This document shows positions 1 to 9,837 of a stretch of 64,000 bases of DNA, in pieces. Source of the DNA: Salinisphaeraceae bacterium. GTDB taxonomy: Bacteria; Pseudomonadota; Gammaproteobacteria; Nevskiales; Salinisphaeraceae. Below the pieces are notes generated by a model. The model was not told the origin of the DNA. It made no database searches and worked only from the letters and a program-made list of their open reading frames with translations. Position 1 is the first letter of the stretch. Each line of letters begins with the position of its first letter. Location of the stretch: contig NYTH01000028.1 of the NCBI GenBank assembly GCA_002683405.1, forward strand, positions 62,001 through 126,000. The letters run 5' to 3'. The position numbers and the translations under genes are program-made.

Positions 1-668
1 GTGATCAGCAGCGCCCGCGCGTTGGCGCCAAAGCCCAGCCCGTCCGAAATACCGACGGCGATGGCCAGCACGTTCTTGACCGCACCCCCCACGCCCACGC
101 CGGCCACGTCCGTAGAGGTGTACACGCGGAAGGTGCTGTCATGAAATGCCGCGGCCATATCCGCCGCCATGCCGGCGTCGCTGGAGGCAATCGTGACGGC
201 GGTCGGCATGCCCTGCCCCACTTCGCCCGCAAAGCTCGGCCCGGACAGCACCGCCACCGGCCGACCGGCGCCCAGCACTTCATCCGCAACAATGTGCGGC
301 AGCTTGGCCGACTCCGGTTCCAGACCCTTGGTGGCCCAGATGATGCGCTGCTCAGATGTTAGCAGCGGCTTGAGCCGCAGAAGCGTTTCGCGCAGCGCGT
401 GGCTGGGCACGGTGACCAGCACGTCCTGCGCGCCATCCAGCGCCGCCTCCAGATCGGGCTCGCCGGTCAGCGTATCGGGAAAGGAACAGCCGGGCAGATA
501 GCGCGCGTTCTCGCGTTGCGCCCGCATGTCGCTCACGTCTGCCGCGTTGCGACCCCACAAGCGCGTTGCGACGCCGTTGCGGCCGAGCTGGATGGCCAGA
601 GCGGTGCCCCAGGAGCCGGCACCGATGGCCGCCATGCGGGTGGGCTTTTGCTCTGCGCCGGAGGCCAT
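1..668 (-). CDS. gpsA: Glycerol-3-phosphate dehydrogenase [NAD(P)+], partial
   Basis: Makes sn-glycerol 3-phosphate from dihydroxyacetone phosphate for phospholipid synthesis in the cytoplasm. The translated N-terminus begins MASGAEQKPTRMAAIGAGSW; the GAGSWGTALA stretch is the Rossmann dinucleotide loop, and GPSFAGEV plus the later GVGGAVKNVLAIAVGISDG segment are hallmark GpsA motifs, the latter carrying the catalytic Lys. The gene runs off the left edge, so the C-terminal third is missing. The start ATG lies 3 bp downstream of the secB stop, so the two form one unit as in many gammaproteobacteria. Family assignment is secure; the full length cannot be checked here. Confidence 0.95.
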   Translation of the reverse strand, partial: MASGAEQKPTRMAAIGAGSWGTALAIQLGRNGVATRLWGRNAADVSDMRAQRENARYLPGCSFPDTLTGEPDLEAALDGAQDVLVTVPSHALRETLLRLKPLLTSEQRIIWATKGLEPESAKLPHIVADEVLGAGRPVAVLSGPSFAGEVGQGMPTAVTIASSDAGMAADMAAAFHDSTFRVYTSTDVAGVGVGGAVKNVLAIAVGISDGLGFGANARALLI

Positions 669-671
669 GCG

Positions 672-1160
672 TCAGTGCTGCGCCTGACCGCCGCCCTGCT
701 GCTCCTTCTGGCGGTGCTGAAGATACAGCGCGTCGAAGTTCACCGGCTGGAGCAGGAAATGGGGAAAACCGGCTCGCTGCACCAGGTCACCCACCACTTC
801 CCGGGTAAAGGGAAATACCAGGCTGGGGCAGTAGGCGCCCAGCACCTGGCTATGCTGTTCGCCCTCGAACCCGGTGACCTTGAACACGCCGGCATGCTGC
901 ACTTCGACGATGTAGGCGGTCTGCTCTTCCTTGTAGGCCGTGAGGGTGACCGTCAGCGTGACCTGGTGGGAGTCGTCGCCCAGATCGGACACGTGGGTGT
1001 TCAGGTCCACATCGAGCTTGGGCCGAAACTGGGTCTGAAAGATGGCCGGGCCATCGGGCACTTCCACGGACGCATCCTTCACGTACATCTTCTGCAGCAG
1101 CACCTGACGTCCGGCCTGCTGACCCGACGCGGCCTGCGGGTTCTTGTCCTCTTCGGTCAC
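672..1160 (-). CDS. secB: Protein-export chaperone SecB
   Basis: Cytoplasmic tetrameric chaperone that keeps preproteins unfolded and hands them to SecA. 162 aa, close to the family's usual 150-165. The core has the SecB pattern (QKMYVKDASVEVPDGPAIF, then LDVDLNTHV, EVQHAGVFKV and the LGAYCPSLVFPFTREV stretch). I chose the GTG at 1158-1160 because GGAGGT sits a few bases upstream and the residues before it do not resemble SecB. It lies directly upstream of gpsA. The rhodanese gene is upstream on the same strand; the grxC gene often found between them is absent. Confidence 0.95.
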   Translation of the reverse strand: MTEEDKNPQAASGQQAGRQVLLQKMYVKDASVEVPDGPAIFQTQFRPKLDVDLNTHVSDLGDDSHQVTLTVTLTAYKEEQTAYIVEVQHAGVFKVTGFEGEQHSQVLGAYCPSLVFPFTREVVGDLVQRAGFPHFLLQPVNFDALYLQHRQKEQQGGGQAQH

Positions 1161-1258
1161 GACACCTCCACTACAAACCCGTTTTCTGTATATCGATGGT
1201 ATAACGCCGGACCCGGGTCCGGCACGCCGCTGCGCACGGCAGAGTCGAAGGCCGCGCT

Positions 1259-1684
1259 TTACTTGCGCGTGATCGGCAGGCCCGCCGACTGCCAGGCCGT
1301 GATGCCGCCCTTCAGCGATACCGCATTGTGATAGCCCATACTCTTGAGCTTGGCGCAGGCCGCCGTGGACGTGTTGCCCATGGCGCAATAGCAGATGATG
1401 TTGGCGTCCTTGTCCTTGGAGATTTCCTTGGCGCGGGTATCGAGGCCGTTGTGCGGCACATGGATGGCGTTGAGGATATGCCCCTTCTTGAAGTCGGACG
1501 CGGCCCGGACGTCCACGATGCGCGCATCACCACTATTGATCAGGCGCACGGCCTCGCCCGGGGTCACGGGCTGCGGCCCGCGTAACCGGCGCCAGGCCTC
1601 CACCGCAATCAGCGCCACCACGATGACGAAAAAGGCGGTCCAGAGCAGCGGATGATTGCCTACAAATTCGTAGAGTCTGTCCAT
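1259..1684 (-). CDS. yibN: Membrane-anchored rhodanese-domain protein (YibN-like)
   Basis: 141 aa. One N-terminal membrane helix (about residues 12-29, LLWTAFFVIVVALIAVEAW) precedes a single rhodanese domain. The domain includes DARIVDVRAASDFKKGHI and the active-site loop around CYCAMGNTS, then GYHNAVSLKGGITAW. Rhodanese domains carry sulfur as a persulfide on a loop Cys; the physiological partner is unknown. Position upstream of secB-gpsA matches the yibN locus of gammaproteobacteria, so a link to envelope or export functions is only inferred. Transcribed away from envC. Confidence 0.88.
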   Translation of the reverse strand: MDRLYEFVGNHPLLWTAFFVIVVALIAVEAWRRLRGPQPVTPGEAVRLINSGDARIVDVRAASDFKKGHILNAIHVPHNGLDTRAKEISKDKDANIICYCAMGNTSTAACAKLKSMGYHNAVSLKGGITAWQSAGLPITRK

Positions 1685-1873
1685 AGGGAGAGATTGTTCC
1701 TGCGGATGGCTGAGCCAGGTCCGGGCCGCTGCCGGGCCGGCCGTGCCGGCGGCAGGCAGCCCGCAGCGTCAGACCGGCCACGAACCGGCCGGCGGGCGCT
1801 GGCGGCGCGCATTATTGCACACCTGACCCGCCGCGGATGAGACGCGCGCCCGGCATGGCTTAAACTGCCGCGT

Positions 1874-3061
1874 ATGCCCGCCGTGACCGCGCCAACCGAC
1901 ACCGCATGCCGCCCGCGCGGACCGCGCCTGCTTGGCGGGGGACTCGCCGCGCTGCTGCTCTTCGGCAGCCTCGCCGCGGCGCAGGACATGAACAAGGCCA
2001 ACCGGGAACTCGAGCAGGTGCGCTCGCGCATCCAGGCCATCCAGCGGGATGTGGAGCGGGAACAGGGCCGGCGCGCCGACCTGAGTCAGGCGCTGGCAAC
2101 GGTCGAGCGGGAAATCGGCGCGCTGGGCAAGCGGCTGCACGGCCTGAAGCAGGACGTGGCGGCCCGGCAGTCGCAGATCGAAAAACTTGACGCCCGGCGG
2201 CGCGCGCTCAAGTCGCGTCTGGGCGGCCGGCTGGATCAGCTCTCCGGTCAGTTGCGCTCGGTTTTCATGAACGGCCAGCAGAGCAAGCTGCGGGTCCTGC
2301 TCTCGCAGGACAGCCCGGAAAAGCTGGGCCGCATGCTCGCCTACTACGATTATCTGGCCACCGCCCAGGTCGAAGACATCCGCTCGTTGCGGCAACAGGC
2401 CGCCGAACTCATCGAAACGCGCCAGGCCCTGACCGCCCAGCGCGATGCGTTGAAGGAAGACCAGTCGCGTCTGCAGGCCACGCTGGCCAAGCTGAAAGAC
2501 ACCGAAAACGAGCGCGAGCGCGCGCTCGCCGCCGTCGAGCAGACGCTGGCCAGTCGCGGACACGACCTGCAGTCCGCCCGCCGCGACGAGAACCAACTGC
2601 AGAACCTGATCGCGGAAATTCGCAAGAAACTCGCCTCCGTCGACACCACGGCGCGCGCCAAGCCCCTGCAGAAGAGCAAGGGGCGTCTCACCGCGCCCGT
2701 AGCCGGCAGAACACTCGCCCGCTTCGGCCAGAGCAAGCCCGGCAGCAACCTGCAATGGCAGGGCGTCTGGCTGCAAGCGGCCAATGGCGACCCGGTGCGG
2801 GCCGCCGCGCCCGGCCGGGTCGTCTATGTGGGCTGGATGCACCGCTACGGGCTGATCGCCGTGCTGGATCACGGCAACGATTTCTTCACGCTCTACGGCC
2901 ACGCCCAGTCGGTCTACCCCGAGGTGGGAGACTGGATCGAGGCTGGTCAGGTGATCGCCGCGGCCGGTAACAGCGGTGGTCACCGGCAGACCGGCGTCTA
3001 TTTCGAAATCCGCCAGGGCCGCAAACCGCTTGATCCGGCCGCCTGGCTGCCCCGCAGCTGA
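1874..3061 (+). CDS. envC: Murein hydrolase activator EnvC-like, coiled coil plus LytM domain
   Basis: 395 aa. A hydrophobic segment at about residues 20-37 ends in LAAAQ and looks like a signal peptide. A long coiled coil follows (about 40-260, rich in Lys, Arg, Glu and Gln), then a C-terminal M23/LytM domain (about 285-395: PGRVVYVGWMHRYGLIAVLDHG, GNSGG, YFEIRQG). The last zinc-ligand motif (HxH in active M23 enzymes) reads VYFEIR, so the domain is probably catalytically dead, as in EnvC proteins that activate amidases at the division septum. It precedes ctpA, a common gammaproteobacterial order. Confidence 0.9.
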   Translation: MPAVTAPTDTACRPRGPRLLGGGLAALLLFGSLAAAQDMNKANRELEQVRSRIQAIQRDVEREQGRRADLSQALATVEREIGALGKRLHGLKQDVAARQSQIEKLDARRRALKSRLGGRLDQLSGQLRSVFMNGQQSKLRVLLSQDSPEKLGRMLAYYDYLATAQVEDIRSLRQQAAELIETRQALTAQRDALKEDQSRLQATLAKLKDTENERERALAAVEQTLASRGHDLQSARRDENQLQNLIAEIRKKLASVDTTARAKPLQKSKGRLTAPVAGRTLARFGQSKPGSNLQWQGVWLQAANGDPVRAAAPGRVVYVGWMHRYGLIAVLDHGNDFFTLYGHAQSVYPEVGDWIEAGQVIAAAGNSGGHRQTGVYFEIRQGRKPLDPAAWLPRS

Positions 3062-3201
3062 TCGGCGCGGCCGGCCCGCAGGACACGGGGCCGGAAACCC
3101 CAGTGTCTATGCTATCTTCGCGTCCTCGCCATTCTGCACGCGCCGACCGCCTTGCTAGGCCGGTCAAACGGGCGCCTTGGCCGCAACGGAGAACAACCCT
3201 C

Positions 3202-4572
3202 ATGGCCAGATATTCGCTGAGCACCCCTGCACTCGCCCTGCTCGTGCTGGGCGCCATCGCCGCCGTCATGCCCTGCGCGCTTCGGGCCGACGAGACCGCG
3301 GCCGCGATGGAAGCCGAAACCGACACTCTGCCGCTGGAGGAACTGCGCACCTTCGTGGAAATTCTCAACCGCGTGAAGCAGGGGTACGTGGAGGATGTCA
3401 GCGACGAGAAACTGCTGGAGAACGCCATTCGAGGCATGCTCGACGGCCTGGATCCGCATTCAGCCTATCTGGCCCCCGAGGAATTCAAGGAAATCCAGAT
3501 TTCGACGTCGGGCAAGTTCGGCGGCCTGGGCATCGAAGTGCAGATGCAGAACGGCTTCGTCAAAGTCGTCACCCCCATCGACGACACCCCCGCCAAGCGG
3601 GCTGGCGTGAAGGCGGGCGATCTGATTGTCCGCATTGACGACACTGCGGTGAAGGGACTGTCCCTCATGGATGCGGTGAAGAAGATGCGGGGCGAGCCGG
3701 GCACCAGCATCACGCTCACCATCCTGCGTGAGGGCCGCGATGGCCCGTTCAACCTCAGTATCGAGCGCGACGTGATCAGCGTGCGGAGCGTGCGCGCGCG
3801 CATGCTCGAGCCCGGCTATGGCTACGTGCGCATCAGCCAGTTCTCCAGCCAGACCGGCTCGAACCTGGATGGCGAGATCAAGGAGCTGATGGCCCAGGCC
3901 GACGGCCAGCTCAACGGCCTGGTGCTGGACTTGCGGAACAATCCCGGGGGCGTGCTCAACGCGGCGGTCGACGTGTCCGATGCCTTCCTCAACGCCGGCC
4001 AGGTGGTCTCCATCAAGGGCCGTGGCGAGGACACCGAACAGCTTTTTGATGCCCAGGATGGCGATCTGCTCAACGGCCGGCCGATCGTGGTGCTGGTGAA
4101 CGAGGGGTCGGCCTCGGCCTCGGAGATCGTCGCCGGCGCGCTGCAGGATCACGGTCGCGCCGTCGTTATGGGGCACAAGACGTTTGGCAAGGGGTCGGTT
4201 CAGACCATCCTGCCACTGCGCAACGATGCCGCGCTGAAACTCACTACCGCCCGCTACTACACACCCAGCGGCCGCTCCATCCAGGCCGAAGGCATCGAGC
4301 CCGACGTGCTCATCCAGAGCATCAAGGTCGAGGCGGACGACAAGGAAAACCTCATGCCGTTCTCCGAGGCCGATCTGGTGGGCTCGCTGGCCAACGAGGA
4401 CAGCAGCGAAGACGCGCCGGCCGGCCCGGCAAGCGACGGTCAAAGCCAGAAAGGCCCGGCCCTGGCCGAGGAGGACTTTGCCCTGTATGAGGCGTTGAAC
4501 CTGCTCAAGGGGTTGTACATTCTGGGCCAGCACCAGCTGACGCCCGTGCAGCAGGCACGGCTGAGCCCGTGA
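3202..4572 (+). CDS. ctpA: C-terminal processing peptidase, S41 family
   Basis: 456 aa periplasmic serine protease. Signal sequence at residues 1-30 (LALLVLGAIAAVMPCALRAD), then a PDZ domain (about 95-180: GKFGGLGIEVQMQNGFVKVV) and the S41 catalytic core. The nucleophile Ser lies in NEGSASASEIVAGAL and the general-base Lys in FGKGSVQT. The ATG at 3202 is preferred because it begins the signal peptide and a GGAG lies upstream; an in-frame extension to 3103 has no signal-like sequence. The last about 60 residues are acidic and poorly conserved. The stop overlaps the start of the next gene by 4 bp. Confidence 0.93.
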   Translation: MARYSLSTPALALLVLGAIAAVMPCALRADETAAAMEAETDTLPLEELRTFVEILNRVKQGYVEDVSDEKLLENAIRGMLDGLDPHSAYLAPEEFKEIQISTSGKFGGLGIEVQMQNGFVKVVTPIDDTPAKRAGVKAGDLIVRIDDTAVKGLSLMDAVKKMRGEPGTSITLTILREGRDGPFNLSIERDVISVRSVRARMLEPGYGYVRISQFSSQTGSNLDGEIKELMAQADGQLNGLVLDLRNNPGGVLNAAVDVSDAFLNAGQVVSIKGRGEDTEQLFDAQDGDLLNGRPIVVLVNEGSASASEIVAGALQDHGRAVVMGHKTFGKGSVQTILPLRNDAALKLTTARYYTPSGRSIQAEGIEPDVLIQSIKVEADDKENLMPFSEADLVGSLANEDSSEDAPAGPASDGQSQKGPALAEEDFALYEALNLLKGLYILGQHQLTPVQQARLSP

Positions 4573-5141
4573 CGGCAAGCGGGCCACGCAATCCGAGCGC
4601 CCTGGTGCTGCTGGCCGACGGCAGTGAGGAAATCGAGGCGGTCACCGTCATCGACATCCTGCGCCGCGCCGAGATTGAGGTCACTGCGGCCGGTGTCACC
4701 CAGCGCGACATCACGGCTTCGCGCGGGGTGCGTTTGATGGCTGACGCCGTGTTGGCGGATGTCACGGATGCGCCGTTCGATGTCGTGGTGTTGCCGGGTG
4801 GTGCCCGGGGCGCCGAGACCTTTCGCGACAGCCGCGCGGTGCAGCAGCTGCTCGAGCGCCAGCATCAGCGTGGCGGTCGACTGGCCGCCATCTGCGCCGC
4901 GCCCTCCGCATTGGCCTCGGCCGGGCTGCTCAGGTCGCGCCGGGCGACCAGCTATCCGGGCTTTCTCGCCGAAGCCGATGCCGCGCAGCTCAGCGAAGAC
5001 CCGGTCGTCACGGACGGGCTGATCACCACCTCGCGCGGGCCGGGTACGGCCATGGGCTTCGCGCTCGCGCTGGTCACGTTGCTCTGCGGCGAAACGCGGG
5101 CCCGCGACGTTGCCGCCAAGGCCCTGGCCGAGTATCCCTGA
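4569..5141 (+). CDS. DJ-1/PfpI family protein (YajL-like)
   Basis: 190 aa, DJ-1/ThiJ fold. The start is GTG inside GTGA, overlapping the ctpA stop, which implies translational coupling. SALVLLADGSEEIEAVTVIDILRR is the conserved N-terminal strand and helix with the catalytic Glu. AAICAAPSALASAGLL holds the nucleophile-elbow Cys. VVTDGLITTSRGPGTAMGFAL closes the fold. Family members act as chaperones or aldehyde-adduct deglycases; the precise role is debated and cannot be decided from sequence. The closest type looks like YajL rather than the PfpI proteases. Confidence 0.87.
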   Translation: MTASGPRNPSALVLLADGSEEIEAVTVIDILRRAEIEVTAAGVTQRDITASRGVRLMADAVLADVTDAPFDVVVLPGGARGAETFRDSRAVQQLLERQHQRGGRLAAICAAPSALASAGLLRSRRATSYPGFLAEADAAQLSEDPVVTDGLITTSRGPGTAMGFALALVTLLCGETRARDVAAKALAEYP

Positions 5142-5185
5142 GCGGCGCCGACCGATGCCGACACGCGTGTTCACAGGTCGACACC

Positions 5186-5983
5186 ATGTTTCGTAGGGTC
5201 ACGCTGCTGGGCGGCGGCGTGCTGTTCCTGTACGCCGCCATGGGCGCGCTGCTGTACTCGCAGCAGCGGGAACTGATCTATTTCCCCACGCCGCCCGCAG
5301 AAATCGACCAGTACGAGCTGCGGGAGATCACGGCCGGTAGCGGCGACACCATTCAGGTCTGGCGCCGCAATACCGGCAAGGCCAGGGCGTTGATCTACCT
5401 GGGCGGCAATGCCGAATCACTACAGGCCACCGGCGCGCTGCTGCGCACCCTGTTTCCCGAATACGCCATCTATCTGCCGCTCTACCCCGGCTATGCCGGC
5501 GCGCCGGGCGAACCGAACGAACAGTCGCTGTACGACGAAGCGCTGGCGCTATACGACGACATCGAGGGCCGGCACAGCGAAATATCGGTCATCGGCCGCA
5601 GCCTGGGCAGCGGTGTGGCCACCTATCTGGCCGCCGAGCGGCCGCTGCACAAGTTGGCGCTGGTCACGCCGTTCGACAGTATGCAATCGCTCGCGCAGGA
5701 GGTCATTCCCATCTATCCCATGGGTCTGATGTTGCGGGACAAGTACGACTCCGCCGCCCGGGCGCGACAGATCGACGCACCCACCCTCATGATCATTTCC
5801 GGGAACGACGATATCGTGACCCGACCGCACTCGGATCGGCTCAGGGTGGCGTTCGACCCGGACCAGGTGGAGCAGGTCGTGGTCGAGGGCAGCACGCACA
5901 ACAACATTCACATGAAGCAGGAGTTCGCCATGGCGCTACTGCTGTTTTTTGACCAGCTTCATCGCAGGCCGCAGCTGCAGTAG
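5186..5983 (+). CDS. Membrane-anchored alpha/beta hydrolase (BEM46/YfhR-like)
   Basis: 265 aa. An N-terminal membrane anchor (VTLLGGGVLFLYAAMGALLY) is followed by the typical FPTP segment of this family (ELIYFPTPPAEIDQYEL) and an alpha/beta-hydrolase core. The nucleophile elbow is GRSLGSGVA, the acid is probably the Asp in SGNDDIVT, and the catalytic His sits in EGSTHNNIH. The substrate is unknown; serine-hydrolase activity at the inner membrane is expected. It follows the DJ-1 gene by 44 bp on the same strand and converges on ubiB, leaving one base between the two stops. Confidence 0.82.
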   Translation: MFRRVTLLGGGVLFLYAAMGALLYSQQRELIYFPTPPAEIDQYELREITAGSGDTIQVWRRNTGKARALIYLGGNAESLQATGALLRTLFPEYAIYLPLYPGYAGAPGEPNEQSLYDEALALYDDIEGRHSEISVIGRSLGSGVATYLAAERPLHKLALVTPFDSMQSLAQEVIPIYPMGLMLRDKYDSAARARQIDAPTLMIISGNDDIVTRPHSDRLRVAFDPDQVEQVVVEGSTHNNIHMKQEFAMALLLFFDQLHRRPQLQ

Positions 5984-5984
5984 A

Positions 5985-7619
5985 TCAGGGCCGGGTCGGC
6001 GTCCGATTGAACAAGGCGGTCGCCCAGCACGCCAGCCCGGCCAGCATTCCCGCGCCAGCGGTCCAGCCCGGCGCGCCTTCCAGCACGGCCGCCGCTAGCG
6101 GTCCGGCCACCAGCAGCGCCGCGCCGGCAATCACGAACTGGGTCCGCGCCGCGCTTCGGTGAATTTCCGCCTCCAGCCGGCGCATGTCGGCCTGACGCGC
6201 GCGCTCGGCATCCCGCGCCCGCATGGGCTGCTCGCTCCAGTAGCTCAGCGTTTCGGGGAGGTTATCCAGGATGGCGGGCAGTCTTGGCTGCAGCTCCCGT
6301 AGCGCGGTGGAGGGGTTCAGGCGATCCCGCATCCATTCTTCGAGAATCGGCTTGGCCGTCGCCCACAGGTCCAGCTGGGGATAGAGGATGCGCCCCAGCC
6401 CTTCGATATTGAGCACGGTTTTCTGCAGCAGCACGAGTTGCGGCTGGACTTCCATGTTGAAGCGACGCGCGGTGGCAAACAGGCGTATCAAGAACGCACC
6501 GAAGGAAATCTCGGCCAGCGGCTTGTTGAAAATCGGCTCGCAGACGCTGCGGATCGCGCCCTCGAATTCGTCCACGCGGGTAGACTCGGGCACCCAGCCC
6601 GAATCAATGTGCAGCTCGGCCACGCGCTTGTAGTCGTGATTGAAGAAGGCCAGGAAGTTTTCGGCCAGATAGCGCTGGTCGGAGGGCAGCAGCGAGCCGA
6701 CGATGCCGAAATCCACGCCGATGTAGCGCGGCCGCTCCGGGTTGCTCACGTCAACAAAAATGTTGCCCGGGTGCATGTCGGCATGAAAGAAATTGTCGCG
6801 GAACACCTGCTTGAAGAAGATTTCCACGCCCCGCGCGGCCAGCACCTCGAAATTGACCTGCTCGGCCTGCAGCGCCTCGATATCGTCGATGCGGATACCG
6901 CGGATTCGCTCCATGACGAGCACGTTTTCCCGCGTGTGCTCGAACATCACCACGGGGTGGTAGATCAGGTCGGACCCCAGCCAGTTACGACGCAGCTGAC
7001 TGCAGTTGGCCGCTTCCCGAATCAGGTCCAACTCGTCATAGATGACGCGCTCGTACTCCGCCACGACTTCGCGCGGGCGCAGGCGGCGGGTCTCGGGGAT
7101 ATGTCGCGCCGCCAGGCTGGCGAGCAGGTGCATGAGCTCCAGATCCCGGCGAATATCCTCGCGCACATTGGGCCGCAGCACCTTGACCACCACGTCCATG
7201 CCCGGCTGGCCGTCTTGCCCGTGCAGCCGGGCCGGGTGAACCTGGGCCACGGAGGCCGCCGCCAGCGGCTCGTCCCCGAACCATTCGAAGATATTTTCCA
7301 GCGGCTCGCCGTAGGCTTTCTCGATGGCCGCCCGCGCCAGCGCGCCGTCAAACGGCGGCACGCGATCCTGTAGCCGCGCCAGTTCATTGGCATAGTCCGG
7401 CGGCAGCAGATCACGCCGGGTGGACAGGGTCTGGCCGAATTTCACGAAGACCGGGCCCAGCGATTCCAGCGCCTCACGCACCCGCTGACCGGGCGGGTCT
7501 TCATGCCGGCCGCCAGCGGACAGCCAGCGCAGCACGCGACGGTCGGGCAGCAACTCTCCCAGCCCGAAACGCCGGAACGTCCGGATGATCTGCCACAGCC
7601 GGCGGCTTTGCCGCATCAT
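5985..7619 (-). CDS. ubiB: Ubiquinone biosynthesis atypical kinase/ATPase UbiB
   Basis: 544 aa member of the ABC1/ADCK/UbiB family needed for coenzyme Q synthesis. Visible motifs are the KxGQ loop ([19 protein letters not shown]), the Ala-rich nucleotide loop ([15 protein letters not shown]), the catalytic segment [15 protein letters not shown] and the VDFGIVG metal-binding Asp. Two C-terminal transmembrane helices (about 498-540, [14 protein letters not shown] and [16 protein letters not shown]) anchor it to the inner membrane. The start overlaps the ubiJ stop as ATGA, so ubiE-ubiJ-ubiB form a tightly coupled operon. Confidence 0.95.
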   Translation of the reverse strand: MMRQSRRLWQIIRTFRRFGLGELLPDRRVLRWLSAGGRHEDPPGQRVREALESLGPVFVKFGQTLSTRRDLLPPDYANELARLQDRVPPFDGALARAAIEKAYGEPLENIFEWFGDEPLAAASVAQVHPARLHGQDGQPGMDVVVKVLRPNVREDIRRDLELMHLLASLAARHIPETRRLRPREVVAEYERVIYDELDLIREAANCSQLRRNWLGSDLIYHPVVMFEHTRENVLVMERIRGIRIDDIEALQAEQVNFEVLAARGVEIFFKQVFRDNFFHADMHPGNIFVDVSNPERPRYIGVDFGIVGSLLPSDQRYLAENFLAFFNHDYKRVAELHIDSGWVPESTRVDEFEGAIRSVCEPIFNKPLAEISFGAFLIRLFATARRFNMEVQPQLVLLQKTVLNIEGLGRILYPQLDLWATAKPILEEWMRDRLNPSTALRELQPRLPAILDNLPETLSYWSEQPMRARDAERARQADMRRLEAEIHRSAARTQFVIAGAALLVAGPLAAAVLEGAPGWTAGAGMLAGLACWATALFNRTPTRP

Positions 7620-8233
7620 CGTGCGGTCTCCCGGCGCTGGCGCAATCGTTTCACGCGGGCGGCCAGGCGGTCGGTGTCCGCCCGCAGGCGATCAACCTGC
7701 CCGGTCCACTCGTCAATCTCGGCCCGATGGACCAGATCGCGGGTCTCCTCGCGGAAATACTCCACGGTATCGCGCGAAAAGCCCGCGCCGGCGCGCTGCA
7801 GAAAGCCGCCGGCCTCACGCAGCGCGCGACCCAGGAAATGGGCCGGCAGGTCGCCCAGACGCTCGCCCAGCCAGTCTTCCAGCTCGATATCGACATGCCG
7901 GAGCATGTTGGCAAAGCCCTGCGCCAGCGCCACATCGCCTTCGATCCGCAGATCGCCGCCGGCCAGGCTGGCCGCATCGGCCGCAAAAAGGGTTCGCGCA
8001 AAGCCGGCCAGGCTGCCGCTCAGCTTCACGTCGGGCTGGCCGTCCCAGTCATCCATGAGCTGCACGCCGCCCGAATGCGGTAGCAGGAAGAAATCGAGGC
8101 CCGCGTCGGTCATGGCCAGCTGCATGCAGCGGCCCTTGAGTCCCGCGCAGCGCTCCAGCGCGGCCGGATCGCTGCCAAGGTACTGATTCAGGGCGATTTC
8201 CAGACCACCCAGCGCCACACCCGGCAGCCTCAT
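7616..8233 (-). CDS. ubiJ: Ubiquinone biosynthesis accessory factor UbiJ (SCP2 domain)
   Basis: 205 aa. An N-terminal SCP2-like lipid-binding domain (about 1-120, with [17 protein letters not shown] and [16 protein letters not shown]) is followed by a C-terminal amphipathic coiled coil ([21 protein letters not shown]). UbiJ helps assemble the soluble Ubi enzyme complex around the lipid intermediate. The ATG at 8233 overlaps the ubiE stop by 4 bp; upstream in-frame sequence belongs to the ubiE coding region in another frame, so a longer start is unlikely. Context between ubiE and ubiB is decisive. Confidence 0.9.
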   Translation of the reverse strand: MRLPGVALGGLEIALNQYLGSDPAALERCAGLKGRCMQLAMTDAGLDFFLLPHSGGVQLMDDWDGQPDVKLSGSLAGFARTLFAADAASLAGGDLRIEGDVALAQGFANMLRHVDIELEDWLGERLGDLPAHFLGRALREAGGFLQRAGAGFSRDTVEYFREETRDLVHRAEIDEWTGQVDRLRADTDRLAARVKRLRQRRETAR

Positions 8234-8982
8234 GCCTTGAACCCGCGATGCACGGCCACGATGCCGCCGGTGAGATTGTTGTAACTGCAGCGCACCAGGC
8301 CGGCCGTTTCCATCATCTGCTTCAGGGTGTCCTGATCGGGGTGCATGCGAATGGATTCCGCCAGATAGCGGTAGGCCGCCTCGTCGCCGGCCACGTTGCG
8401 ACCCAGCCACGGCAGCACGCTGAAAGAATACTGATCATAGAGCTTGCCCAGACCGGGGACCGCAGGTTTGGAAAACTCGAGCACCAGCACCCGGCCGCCG
8501 GGGCGCAGCACGCGCTGCATCTCGTTGAGCGCGGCCTGCTTGTCGGTCACGTTGCGTAGCCCGAAGCCGATGGTCACGCAGTCGAAACTGCTGTCGGCGA
8601 AAGGCAGGCTCTCGGCATTGGCCTGCACGAAATCCAGATTGCCGGCCACGCCGCGGTCGAGCAGACGTTCGCGGCCCCGGCCCAGCATGCTGGCGTTGAT
8701 ATCCGACAGCAGCACGCGGCCGCTTGCGCCGGTGGCCCGCGCCATCGCGGCGGCCAGATCACCCGTGCCGCCGGCCAGGTCGAGAATATGTTCACCGGGC
8801 CGAACTGCGGCGAGCTGCACCGTGAAGTGCTTCCAGACCCGATGCACGCCCAGCGACATCAGGTCGTTCATCAGGTCGTAGTTGCCGGCGACCGAATCGA
8901 ATACGGCGCCCACGCGCCGGGCCTTGTCGCCGCGCGCCACGCGTTCGTAGCCGAAATCAGTGGTGTCCTGATCGTTGTTCAT
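8230..8982 (-). CDS. ubiE: Ubiquinone/menaquinone C-methyltransferase UbiE
   Basis: 250 aa class I SAM-dependent methyltransferase that C-methylates the benzoquinol ring of ubiquinone precursors. The family signature [17 protein letters not shown] is near the N-terminus, followed by SAM motif I ([15 protein letters not shown]), the acidic loop ([10 protein letters not shown]) and [17 protein letters not shown]. The C-terminus [12 protein letters not shown] is typical of UbiE. First gene of the ubiE-ubiJ-ubiB operon; 38 bp separate it from the lipase-like gene upstream. Confidence 0.96.
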   Translation of the reverse strand: MNNDQDTTDFGYERVARGDKARRVGAVFDSVAGNYDLMNDLMSLGVHRVWKHFTVQLAAVRPGEHILDLAGGTGDLAAAMARATGASGRVLLSDINASMLGRGRERLLDRGVAGNLDFVQANAESLPFADSSFDCVTIGFGLRNVTDKQAALNEMQRVLRPGGRVLVLEFSKPAVPGLGKLYDQYSFSVLPWLGRNVAGDEAAYRYLAESIRMHPDQDTLKQMMETAGLVRCSYNNLTGGIVAVHRGFKA

Positions 8983-9020
8983 AGAGGTCTCGCTCGCCGG
9001 GAGCGCAAAGAGTACAGAAA

Positions 9021-9818
9021 TTAATGGGCGTCGGCCGGCCCTTCTTCCGCCGGCGGATCGAAGCGGCCTTTCTCGAGAAACGCCCGTGTCTGCTCGAGCG
9101 TACCGCGGGACGACAGAATCAGCGGATGGCTGTGCGGCAGGACCCTGAAGTCCTGCATGCCGTCCAGGCGCGCGCGCTCGACGGCGACCTTGCCGTCATC
9201 ATCACCGGGAATCAGGCGCGACAGCAGTAGATTGATCGAGCGGTCACCCGCCAGCACGCCCACCGGTATGAGCGCCGGCCCCAGTCGGTTGGGCAAGGAC
9301 TGTTCGCCGGTTCCCAGCTGGCCTCCGGCCGGCCCGTGCCACCAGCGAAACAGCCACCACTCGCCCAGCACGTCCACGACTTCGCTGCCCTGGTTGGGCG
9401 GGCTGATCATGACCGCACGGCCGATTTCGCCAGGGCGATCGGCCAGCAGGCCCTCGGCGAGCATCTGGCGCAGGACGATGCCGCCCATGGAATGCGTCAC
9501 GAAATGCCAGGTACCGGCCGGTTTTTCGCAGGCACCCTGGTCCAGCTGCCCGGCCACCTGCCGCGCCGCCTGCTCGACCGGACCGGCCGTGGACGGGTAA
9601 TCCACGTTGATGACGTTGAACCCGGCTTCAACCAGGCCGTCGCGCAGCCCCGCCATCGACCGATTACTGCGCGCCAGTCCGTGCAGGAGCACCACGGTGC
9701 GATCGCTGTCCGAACAGATGCGCTGGGTTTCCGCCCATAGCGACGGCGCCAGCCAGGTCGTCAGGCCCAGCAGGATCAGGACGGTGACGGCGCCCAGCGC
9801 CTTGAGTCGGTTCGACAT
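9021..9818 (-). CDS. Secreted or anchored alpha/beta hydrolase (lipase/PGAP1-like)
   Basis: 265 aa. An N-terminal hydrophobic segment ([22 protein letters not shown]) works as signal peptide or anchor. The oxyanion-hole strand is [14 protein letters not shown] and the nucleophile elbow is [10 protein letters not shown], with Ser catalytic. [17 protein letters not shown] resembles triacylglycerol lipases and PGAP1-like hydrolases, and the His is likely in LPHSHPLIL. No lipase foldase is nearby. Substrate unknown; the same-strand position between hslU and ubiE may be incidental. Confidence 0.8.
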   Translation of the reverse strand: MSNRLKALGAVTVLILLGLTTWLAPSLWAETQRICSDSDRTVVLLHGLARSNRSMAGLRDGLVEAGFNVINVDYPSTAGPVEQAARQVAGQLDQGACEKPAGTWHFVTHSMGGIVLRQMLAEGLLADRPGEIGRAVMISPPNQGSEVVDVLGEWWLFRWWHGPAGGQLGTGEQSLPNRLGPALIPVGVLAGDRSINLLLSRLIPGDDDGKVAVERARLDGMQDFRVLPHSHPLILSSRGTLEQTRAFLEKGRFDPPAEEGPADAH

Positions 9819-9837
9819 CAGACTGTCGACGGTGTGG

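Noticed and set aside
1769-2983. 404-aa frame antisense to envC
   Set aside because: GC-rich antisense shadow; the sense frame is a clear EnvC.
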